NCBI RefSeq assembly: GCF_027409185.1
Contig: NC_084463.1
Coordinates: 161,859,869-161,923,868, forward strand
Source: Cynocephalus volans
Taxonomy: Eukaryota > Chordata > Mammalia > Dermoptera > Cynocephalidae
Direction of reading: 5' to 3'
Length of the DNA stretch: 64,000 nt
The notes beneath the pieces are model-generated. The model had not been told where the DNA came from. It searched no databases and saw only the letters and a list, made by a program, of their open reading frames with translations. This document shows positions 55,437 to 64,000 of the stretch, in pieces; within the stretch, counting starts at the first letter, position 1; the number at the start of each line of letters is the position of its first letter. Both the position numbers and the translations under genes were made by a program.

Positions 55437-55670
55437 TAGCACAGTTTATTTGTAATAGTAATAGCCAATTTATCAAGTGCTTTACATTTACTCTAAATAA
55501 CTCTTAAGATTTTTTTTTTTTTTTTTTGGCAGCTGGCCGGTACTGGGAACTTAAACCCTTGACCAAACAACTAGAAGAAAGTACATAATTCCCATTTGAG
55601 ACATGAGGAAACGGCTCAAAAAGGTTAAGTAACAGGCCCACAACCACCAAAAGGGCTTGGATTTGAGTTC
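55437..55670 (-). mobile_element. MIR SINE split by a SINE fragment
   Basis: Left part TATCAAGTGCTTTACATTTA; right part CCCATTTGAGACATGAGGAA and AAGGTTAAGTAACAGGCCCA. The tRNA-SINE fragment at 55511-55567 sits in between. Confidence 0.65.
55511..55567 (-). mobile_element. tRNA-Ile-derived SINE, 3' fragment
   Basis: T-run, then GGCAGCTGGCCGGTACTGGG, AACCCTTGACCA. Confidence 0.72.
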
Positions 55671-55680
55671 TGGCATTCCT

Positions 55681-58024
55681 CTCCAGAGACCGTACTTCCA
55701 GCTGTTAGTTCAGCCAGCAAGCTCCACTGCGGGTAGCTCCCAGGCCAGGTGTGCCCTGGGTTCTGGACTCCTCGCGGGGCCCCCAGGTAGCAGCCACCTG
55801 GAGCTGGGCATGAGCTCCTTGTCACCTCCCTTCCAGGATCCGGAGGGAAGGGCCAGGCACACAGGGAGTGTCAGCTCATCTCACCCTTCTCGGAAGGGCT
55901 CCTAACCCATATCCCCTTGCTGTGTGGTGCTGTGCAGTGCAGGACAGTTTGAGGTGTAGACATGTGCCCTGCAGTGTTGGCCACACACCCAGCTTAACTG
56001 ATCTTGGGTAGTACTCGTGTCCGTATAGAGGTGAGGTACGATTCACAGACATGGTCATTGGAGTTTACTGGCCACTCCCCAACGTAGAGTGGATAACAGT
56101 GGAATGGATGGGGAGAAGAGGGCCCTTTCCTAGGCTACTACTCACTTTCCTAATTCTCAGAGCCAGTGCCCTGCTTCTGAGATGCCAGAGCCATCATCAC
56201 TAGCAGCCTAGTTGACTTTGCCATATGAAGAGCTTTAAAACCTCCGTCTCCTTCCACCTTCCTGTGGAGAGGAAGGAGAGACTGCTGGTCCCTTAACCAA
56301 CCGCTCATCTCCAGTTCAGTAGCAATTGCAGCTTTCTGCTGGGGTGAACAGACACTAAGAATCAGGTCTTTTTTCCTGTGAGAGTGGAGAGAGGCCAAAT
56401 CATTTAACATTTCTAAACCTCAGTTGCTTTTATTACTGGGAGGGCCAACGATGCTACTTCACTGGCTTCTTGTGGATTAGCAGAGATGATGGATGTGAGG
56501 TTTGAATTTGGCCTGGATTGCCAAAGGCCCTGCAAACCTAAGACACTTCTGATTGAATTCATCTCACCAGGTCTTGTTCTTCCCCAGTGGGTTCCTGGAG
56601 CTGATTCTGTCATTTCTTACACTTCAGTTCTCTTAGGCATTAGAGTATAAGCCCTGATCTCACTCAAGAAAACTCTGAGATTGATTCTTCTGACAAACTG
56701 ACAGCTCTTCCCAGGAATATATGTTTATTTCTCCCCTCCTACTGCCCAATCTCCTAGGGCAGGTGACTTCTCTGAGGACCAGATTTGTGAGCCATGAAGC
56801 CAGTCTTGGGCAAGTTGCTTCCCTTTTCTGGGCCATCTTGCAGGCAGCCAACCTTTTTCTGCTCTTAGGACAAGCTCCTCATAGCACATTGACTGCCCTG
56901 AGGGCCTAGTATCTTTCTTTGCCACACTAACTTGACTGTGTCACTGGAAATCATAGGAAGGGGGTAGGTCGGAGGCTGCCATGGGTAGGCCTAAAAGGTG
57001 GAGCAAGACTCAGGCTACAGAAGCTTTTGCCAAGCAGGAGCTGTGGCTCAGTCAGTCTGTGTCTGCCTTACCACCCTAGGAAATGTGTTAGAGTAGAACC
57101 CAGGGAGTTCTCAAACACCGTCTAGGGGAATCTGGATGCTTTTCTCCTAGGCCGTGATAATTTAATCAGGCTAGGGTTTATTTTCCCTTGTACTTAAAGT
57201 GCCTCACAGAGTCACTGCTATGGCTGGGCTTTGCTTCTGGTGCCCAAAGCCTCACCACCTCAAATAGCTGACTGCTCAGGAACAAATTCATGGAGGTGAA
57301 AGGCCTGGGGTATTATTCATTTCTGCCACCCCGCTACCCCCCACCTCAAAAAAGGCATCCGCTTGTCCTTCATCATCCTTCACAAACATTTCACTCTCTA
57401 AGGAGTAACTTACAAGTATAGTTCTATTTCAAAAGGGAAATATTTTTTAAAGTTTCAATCTTAAGGCACAAAAAATAAACTATAAAATTTTAGTAGGATT
57501 ACATAAATAACTGCCCATCTCTCTGAACTCTAACAATGGTTTTATATTTCTTATAGCAATCATCATTTTATACTGTTTGTTACAGTCAGTCGTAACGGGT
57601 TTTAATCTTCTGAGTGCTAATAAATGGTGGAGCTGCAAGTCTAACCCCAGTATTCTGACTTCAGACCTATGTTTCTAACCACCGTACTATCCTGTCTCAG
57701 TAGTCTCTTAAGATCTCTGAGGGACCCTACCTCACCTCCTCTGCCCCTTAATGCTCATTAGTGCCCCTTGCCTTTAGGCAAGGCCTGACCCACAACGGGT
57801 GCTCAGTATATATCAGGATGGTAGAGGCACAGCTCACCCTGTTATTTTTGGCTTGACCAACCTCAGGGGTTTAAACCCTGCCTCCCCGACTGTGCCCTGA
57901 ATCATGAGTCCTCAAGCACGGTCCTTTCCCTGTCTACAAGGTATCTGTCATTCCTTTAAAACAAGACATCAATTCTATTGACTTCATGATTAGGAGAGCA
58001 ACCTGTTATATGAGACAAACCTCA
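55681..58024. other. Intergenic, no gene recognised
   Basis: 2.3 kb of largely repeat-free, moderately GC-rich DNA between RBM4 and RBM4B. ORFs of up to 86 codons on both strands have no splice context or recognisable domain. A possible distal regulatory stretch, but nothing specific is seen. Confidence 0.5.
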
Positions 58025-58196
58025 TTTTTTTTTTTTTTTTTCAAAGATGACCGGTAAGGGAATCTTAACCCTTGACTTGGTGTTGTCAGCACCACGCTCT
58101 CCCAAGTGAGCTAACCGGCCATCCCTATATGGGATCCGAACCCATGGCCTTGGTGTTATCAGCGCCACACTGCCGAGTGAGCTACAGGCTGGCCCC
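58025..58196 (-). mobile_element. tRNA-Ile-derived SINE, dimer
   Basis: T-run, AAAGATGACCGGTAAGGGAA ... GAGCTACAGGCTGGCCCC. Approximate duplication CAAACCTCATTT / CAAATCTCGCATTT. Confidence 0.88.
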
Positions 58197-58740
58197 AAAT
58201 CTCGCATTTATAACGCTATTTGCTTTTATGACTCTCCAGAGTGATCTTTTAAGAAAAATGAATCTGATCCTGTTGTCTTTAAGCTTAAAATCAGTAGCTT
58301 CCAGTTTCTTAGGGTAAAAATGAAATTCCCTTACAGCCTACAGGGCTCTTCATGAACTGTGCCCATAACTTACCTCTTCAGGTTTCTACTCTACTGGTTT
58401 CTCCTGCCACAGAGCTCCCTTTCTGGTTGCCAGCGGGTGTCATACTCTTCCTGATCATGGACCTTCATATGTGCCAGTTCCTGCACTTGCAATAGCAACG
58501 GCCCCCTACCACCACCACCAGCCCCTATTATATGTTTTGTGCGTTTTTTTGGCGGCTGGACAGTATGGGGGTCTGAACCCTTTACTTTGGTATTACATGT
58601 TTTCAAAGCACCCTATAGCTGTCCCTTCACAGTACTTACCACAGATGTAATTAGGGTTTACTTCTAGGAACCACATGTCTCATTTATCACCATGTCCCCA
58701 GATCCTGTCTCATCGTAGGAATTGAAATAGCTGATAAATG
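58197..58740 (+). mobile_element. L2-like LINE relic with a SINE fragment
   Basis: GAGTGATCTTTTAAGAAAAA, AGCCTACAGGGCTCTTCATG and CTCCTGCCACAGAGCTCC match L2. An antisense SINE fragment (GGCGGCTGGACAGTATGGGG) occupies about 58543-58600. Confidence 0.6.
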
Positions 58741-59043
58741 AATTCAAGAGCTTTTAGTTTGAGAGGACTTGTGGGACTCTGAAATGGTCTATAATGAGAA
58801 ACGGTCTTGGTGAATAAAAGGAGTTTTGTACCCACAACATGTAATTTCTCATGTAAAAACAGGTTTAGAAATAAATACATTTGTTCCTACTCAACAGCCT
58901 TTTCATTACCTTAAAACTTAACCCTTTTCCAAGTGTTTATGTATTCTGGAAGGGTAAAAGGCTTTTCTAATGGAAACATCTTTTATGATTCTGCAAGGCT
59001 TTTTCTCATATAAGAAACATCTTACCATCTAAATTGTGCTGTC

Positions 59044-59262
59044 AGGGCCGGCCCGTGGCTCACTTGGGAGAGCGTGGTGCTGACACCACCAAGTCAAGGG
59101 TTAAGATCCCCTTACTGGTCATCTTTTATTTGTTTTATTTTTTTTAAAGATGACCAGTGAAGAGTTAAGATCCCCTTACCGGTCATCTTTTATTTATTTA
59201 TTTTAAAGGTGAGCCATGGGCCGGCCCTCCGGTCATCTTTGAAAAAAAAAAAAAAAAAAAAA
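59044..59262 (+). mobile_element. Composite fold-back tRNA-Ile SINE
   Basis: Begins as a single-unit chimera of the dimer (AGGGCCGGCCCGTGGCTCAC to TACTGGTCATCTTTT). Then come alternating short segments: AAAGATGACCAGT (minus), GTTAAGATCCCCTTACCGGT (plus), GTGAGCCATGGGCCGGCCCT (minus), CCGGTCATCTTT (plus), and a long A-run. It sits at the first bases of a hAT element, with GTGCTGTC / GTGCCGTC on either side. Confidence 0.8.
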
Positions 59263-59462
59263 AGCTGTGCCGTCCCAACTCAGTAGCCATTAACCACATG
59301 TACTAATTCAACTATAATTAAATAAAAAATGTAGTTTCTTAGCTGCACTAGCCACATTTCCAGTACTCAATAGCCACTTGTGGCTGGTGGTTACAAATTG
59401 GACAGTGCAGATAGAGAACACTTCCATCACCGCCAAGTTTTATTGGACAGTGCTGATGTAGA
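59263..59462 (-). mobile_element. hAT-Charlie short DNA transposon
   Basis: GCTGTGCCGTCCCAACTCAG, CACTAGCCACATTTCCAGTA, CAATAGCCACTTGTGGCTGG and TATTGGACAGTGCTG: terminal inverted repeats of the CAGTGCTGTCC type. Confidence 0.75.
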
Positions 59463-60749
59463 AGTGTTTTGCAGAATCTTTTTTGTTTTTCTTACCAATG
59501 AGATAGAAATCAAGATACATGAAATTGCTACATTAAACTGTTCGAAGCCTAGCATGGTAACACCAGAGATTTTGGTGAGGCCAACAAAACCTGCACATAT
59601 TTCTTGGCTCTGCTGGTGCCTGGCAGATCAATCACAGGGAAATCCCAGTATCTTTGTCTCATTTTCCTTTTTGTAAGATGGACAGTCCTGCCTTCCTGGG
59701 GAATGTTGAAGCTAGCAGAAGCCTTGTGTACATCACTAACTGGTGTGCACAGACAGGTTAACCTCTGCAGATCATCATATCCTAGGCACCCCCCCCCCCA
59801 AAAAAAAAATCAGAAAAACTTTGCTTTACCTCCCCACGCCGTCAGGATTAAGTATAAAATATGTAGGAAAAATGTTATATAATTGCAGGTAAAATTTCAC
59901 ATACAGTCAGAATTTACATGCCAACGTTTTCCTATAGGATACAATAAAGCCTATGCAGGGTTGAGTACATCACTAAACTCTTTTGGGTCAGGGCTGGTCT
60001 TTACATTAAAAAAAAAATACAAAACTTGTTTTATGGAGACTTAAACAGTAAGTAAAATGTCCATAAACCTTTAAAAAAAAATTCTAGAGCACAGTCACAC
60101 TTTATTGCGGGATGTGGTCACTGCTGATCATTAATATCCTATTTGCTTTTCTGCTCGAAAATTATTATAACACTTCTCGTTTGGATCCGTCATAACTGTT
60201 ATCATAACTATCTTATTCATTTTAGTCGAAGCCTAAAGCAGAACATAACATCCTAGGAAGAAAAACCTTTTCAATAGCTCGTAAGTGAATTTAAATGAAA
60301 AAAAATTTTAAAATAGGAGAAACACTGGAGAGGGGTGCTAACTAAGCCTAAAATGTACATTTTTTATATTGGCCCAGAAAATTATGAAGTTGAACTGAAT
60401 CAACCCGATAAGTCCTTGGAGATATTTTGGCTTAGCCTTCTCCTGATGTGGTGTTTACTGTGGCGCTTACTTCTATCACTATTAATCTAGGCTTGCTAGC
60501 CTTTAAACTGGAAAGAGTAGCTCTGGTTAGAGAAAAGGAGCCTGACCACCAGCTGTAGCATATTTATCTGCCTCAAGATTCTGGCTAACTTCTCAGCACC
60601 TCTTACTGAAGCCATATTACTCATCTCACTAAATCCTTCCTTCTACTTCTAAATTTCAGACACCCATTCATTTGAATTTTGTAGCTTGAGCAGAACTGGG
60701 AAAAAATCAGAAGATCCTGGTGGTAAATAACAGTCACACAAAACAAAGA
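59463..60749. other. Intergenic tail-to-tail gap next to RBM4B
   Basis: AT-rich with no gene recognised. An antisense AATAAA (TTTATT at 60101-60106, in CACACTTTATTGCGGG) could be a distal alternative poly(A) signal for RBM4B. Confidence 0.5.
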
Positions 60750-61346
60750 TACTTAAGTGTTAGAAACGTTTATTTGTCAAAATAATAATAAAAAAAAAAA
60801 GTGGGAGAAGTGGAGTAAAACAAGGCTAAATTTCAGCTAATGCTGTACCACGATCACAGGTCAAACATAAAAAAACAAAACGAACAAAACAACAAAATCC
60901 CCAATGGTCCTAGCAATTTCAGAAGAGTAGCTTCAGTGTTAGAGTCCAGGGCTAACAGAGAAGAATAAAAGGCTGCTTGCCACTACGTGGTCATTTTAAA
61001 GGGAAAGGAGATGCTGCAGGTAGGCAGGGAGAGGGGTTCAATTCCTAGGGAAAGCAAGATAAGAGGGGTTCCACTGTACAGGAAAAAGGGGATGCCAGCA
61101 TAATCCTTACCTAGGGCTGCTCAGAGGCTGAGAATATAAGGAACAGTGAAAAGCTACAGAGACTAGTATCAGGAGGAAAGAAAAGACAACTTAGACAAAT
61201 TAAATTAAGAAAGGAAACATAGTTGGTCACAAACTCCTTTGTTTACTGAAACATGAAGCAATGGAAACATCCCGGCAAAGGGGACCGCGCGGAGCAAGTT
61301 CTCATATATGACCGCAGCCCGAGGGTTCAGTCCGCAATTATCCTAC
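60750..61346 (-). other. RBM4B: RBM4B terminal 3'UTR exon
   Basis: On the minus strand the acceptor is GCTCTCTTTCAG followed by GTAGGATAATTGCGGACTGA. Order and spacing of blocks (CTGA, CTGCGGT, ATGAGAA) match the RBM4 terminal exon at 43126, so the exon is a duplicate. It ends after an AATAAA at 60774-60769 (minus) with TTTGTTTTGTGTG downstream. The 3' end base is approximate. Confidence 0.7.
60769..60774 (-). terminator. RBM4B: RBM4B poly(A) signal AATAAA
   Basis: Reads GACAAATAAACGTTTC on the minus strand, followed within 30-40 nt by a T/G-rich stretch. Confidence 0.65.
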
Positions 61347-63905
61347 CTGAAAGAGAGCACAACACAAGAGGCTTACACAATGCCTGGAGAGCAGCTTGGC
61401 TCCGAGTACATGGGCCCTGGTACCGTCCTGTATTCCGGGAGGGGGTGGGAGGGGGAGAACAAAACAAAACCAAGTCAGACTGAATCAAACTTATATCCCA
61501 TTTAATTACCTATGAATCTACTAACAGCTATATATAGGAATCTACTTGTAGCTACGTATAGGAGAAGATGCAATCTAGTGGGAGGACTGCTGTGTTGGTA
61601 ATAAATACATCTTTCTCATTTTCTTACCCATCTTTTAGGCAAGATAACTTCTGTGGTAGAAGACTATTGTCACTGTAACAAAGGGCATACATACATTATC
61701 AAGAACAATTTAATTTTTGGGTCCAGGAAAAGCAGAAGATGCTGAGGTCTCAAATATGGCCAACTGCATTATTCTAAATGTGTTTGTTTTAATGTTTCAC
61801 AGTAAACAAGCTTTCAGAAATGACTGTTACAAAGGGGAGGATATCAAGGAGTAGTCAGTCATCCATCCATCTCCAGCACACCTACATGTCACCCTGTCAC
61901 AGATCTACAGCCACAGTTCCAGTAGTTCCCCTAATTGACCAAATCTCCCTTGCCAAATCAAAAGAAGAAATCACTCCTAGAATTCTCTAATTTTCCCATT
62001 GGTGATGGGAACTTCCAACACCAATGGCTGGGGGAAAAAAAAAGTTAACTCACACCAAGTTCCTCTACTTATTACAGACAAAGGGCCAAATCTTGGTCTT
62101 GATCTGTGCCAATCGACTTCAAAAGTTGTGACGTTCTTGGATCAGTTCTGCTAGGGTGGGACCCGAATTTGGATCCCCACCAGTTCTGGAGTATTTCATC
62201 TTGGCAGCCTCATTAACATCAGGCTCCTGGGACTGCAACCAACTCAGGGTTATTCAGTCCATTTGAGGTTCACACCTGGAAGGTAAGTTTCTTTAAAAGT
62301 CATCGCTAAAGAGAGGTTAGTCGAACAACCACTGCTTGCTGTCAACATTCACTTTAAAATGCCCTAGCAATAACCCTTTAAAGACCACAATATACTAATT
62401 TAGTATTTAACTTTGAAACATACTTGAGAGAAATAGAATTTATCTGATAGACTGATACCATCTTACTTCAGAGGCATATCCACCTCATGGTAGATCCAGC
62501 TGCATTAAAAGTAAAATTAATGGCAAACTACAAATTATAAAATTATCCACTTCACACACATGAACACACACTGCTGCACAAAGTCTTGCTGACATGGTCA
62601 TATAGGATATGACTTGGGGTTATCACAGGTTTATGCCATATTCGCTTCTCACTTCACATAAAAGAGCAAATTGCTACGGTTTTGCTTTCTTCTACACATA
62701 TACCAAAGGGATAAATTAGGAACACTGGAAACTCATTAGTAACTCAGTTTAACCTTGCTACTGCGGCTCCAATTCAAGTGATACCCAATTTTAAGGTACA
62801 GGAAAACCATGAAAATTGTCCTGATGCCATGAGAGTTGTTCTGATGCCATTTCCATGCAGATGGATTTATCTATCTCTAGGTACCCCTAATTATTCTTGT
62901 TATTCCAACACCTTTGGTATACATTTCCTGAAGCAGTAAACATTAAATTTTCATAGTCACCACCCATGGGACTTTATACACATCAGAAAATTACTAGTTT
63001 ATCTAATTCCTTAAGTGTTCCTCTCAAACAAAAAACAAAAATTGCTGGAAGAAACAGGAAGTGTCAGGCTCTAAATGACAGCATCACAGGCTATGAAGAA
63101 ATAGGGCTTAAGTGCCTATATAGAACAAGATGCTCTAGATTACTAATAAGGAAAGGGCTCCATGGGATAGAGCACGAAAACATTTGGCTTTCAAGCAAGT
63201 GTCTTACAACTAAACACTTAAAATTTATAGGACTTTATCTGGCTTATAGCTACAATATTTGAAGAGTTTCCTTTGATAAAGGCCAATGACCCAAGTAGTT
63301 GTTTTATCAAAAAACTGGAAGTCTAAAGTAACAGTAATGAATATCATAGTGAGAATTTTAACTAACTCCTGAACTTGTACTCTTTGGCTTAACACCACAG
63401 CGACTTCTGTAGTGTTAAGAGCATGGGTCTTGGAGTCAAATAAGCCTGAGTCTGAATTTTGGCTCTACTTCTCATTTACCAAATGACTTTGGGCAAAGTA
63501 CTGAAACTTTCTGAGCCTTAGTTCTGTTCTGTGTAAAAGGCAAACTATCTCAAAGGCTTTTATTGTGTAGATGATATAATATACAGAGGGCATATAACAA
63601 ATGCTCTCTTAAGTATTTTTCTGTAACCCAAATCTGCTTATAACTGATTAAAGAACAATATTCTCACTAATAAATTGAGTGCATTCTCTCAAAGGATCAA
63701 GTTGGTTGAAATCACATGCTAAAACCTCAATAGGCCAAATGAATCTCTGGCCTAAGCTAGAGAAATATCAAAGACTAACATGTAATTTGTACCTTTTGGA
63801 TACTGTCCTGACAGCAAACAGGTGGCTCTAGCCTCCTCTATGAAGCACAAGACTCTTTCAAGGGAACTAAATGGAATCTCTTAACCACATCCACCCCACT
63901 CTCAC
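61347..63905 (-). other. RBM4B: RBM4B 3'UTR intron
   Basis: 2559 bp. On the minus strand the donor is CTGGAG/GTGAGAGTGG and the acceptor CTCTCTTTCAG, the same borders as the RBM4 3'UTR intron. Contains a MIR (63408-63610) and a short protein-like ORF on the minus strand (62119-62253). Confidence 0.72.
63408..63615 (+). mobile_element. MIR SINE (RBM4B intron)
   Basis: GTGTTAAGAGCATGGGTCTT, GAATTTTGGCTCTACTTCTC, CTTTGGGCAAAGTACTGAAA and CTTTTATTGTGTAGATGATA match MIR in sense. Confidence 0.82.
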
Positions 63906-64000
63906 CTCCAGTTTTTAAAAGGCTGAGTACCGAGCTCGGTCCACATACTGCTCCCGCTCATACCGGGCCATGTCATACAGAGAATTCCGTGCAGCTGCTG
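63906..64000 (-). CDS. RBM4B: RNA-binding protein 4B (RBM4B), C-terminal coding end, partial
   Basis: The coding part is 63915-64000 on the minus strand, stop TAA at 63917-63915. 63906-63914 is the short 3'UTR piece before the donor. The readable C-terminus is [20 protein letters not shown] followed by RARYSAF. It differs from the RBM4 end at one residue (QYVD for QYAD), while most DNA differences are third-position changes, so this is a functional paralog under purifying selection and not a pseudogene. RBM4B is the RBM4 duplicate with two RRMs and a CCHC knuckle, encoded to the right of the window. It is convergent with RBM4, as in human. Confidence 0.93.

Noticed and set aside
1-64000. CRISPR arrays, bacterial operons, prophage
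   Set aside because: Intron-exon structure, CpG islands, MIR/L2/L1/MaLR repeats and the gene content are all mammalian. No regularly spaced direct repeats of CRISPR type occur.

Overview
This is mammalian nuclear DNA carrying a conserved gene block: the 3' end of CCS (copper chaperone for SOD1, + strand), complete RBM14 (+), complete RBM4 (+), and the 3' end of RBM4B (- strand, entering from the right edge). The order and orientation match the human chromosome 11q13 block CCS-RBM14-RBM4-RBM4B as I know it. Joining the exons by splice consensus and reading frame gives a 669-aa RBM14 and a 365-aa RBM4. The CCS C-terminal part ends in the expected AHL tripeptide.

The dispersed repeats point to the organism. 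About 40 copies of a tRNA-Ile-derived SINE are present. They occur as monomers (head GGCTGGCCGGTTAGCTCAG, anticodon-loop region GCTGATAAC, tail GCCAGC plus an A-run), as head-to-tail dimers (head GGCCGGCCCGTGGCTCAC, tail CCGGTCATCTTTT), and as a third subtype ending in TGCTGGTCACGAAAAAGA. I saw no Alu, B1 or carnivore/ungulate SINE. This set is what I associate with the CYN SINEs of flying lemurs (Dermoptera), so a colugo (Galeopterus or Cynocephalus) is the best guess; this is inferred from repeats, not proved. Older shared mammalian repeats (MIR, L2, L1M, MaLR LTRs, hAT-Charlie) are also present.

Layout: 1-2400, last CCS intron sequence, three coding exons and 3'UTR. 2400-18800, repeat-rich intergenic DNA. 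18840-28565, RBM14: CpG-island promoter, exon 1 with one and a half RRMs, a 5.6-kb intron, a large exon with the YxAQ-type low-complexity domain, a short last exon, and the 3'UTR. 28566-35480, intergenic. 35480-43560, RBM4: CpG-rich promoter, non-coding exon 1, two coding exons, and a separate terminal 3'UTR exon beyond an intron that starts 8 nt after the stop. 43560-60750, repeat-rich convergent intergenic DNA. 60750-64000, RBM4B on the minus strand: its terminal 3'UTR exon, the 3'UTR intron, and the last 28 codons plus stop.

RBM14, RBM4 and RBM4B are paralogous RNA-binding proteins acting in splicing, transcription coactivation and paraspeckle or stress-granule biology. RBM14 exon 1 and RBM4 coding exon 1 both end after the first base of a Gly/Asp codon, so RBM14 exon 1 can splice in frame into the RBM4 zinc-knuckle exon. 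This fits the known mammalian RBM14-RBM4 readthrough. CCS is functionally unrelated (copper delivery to SOD1). I found no bacterial-type system, CRISPR array, intact tRNA gene or new gene family. The most unusual items are a possible in-frame alternative exon in the RBM4 3'UTR intron, a fold-back composite SINE, and a short protein-like ORF in the RBM4B intron.
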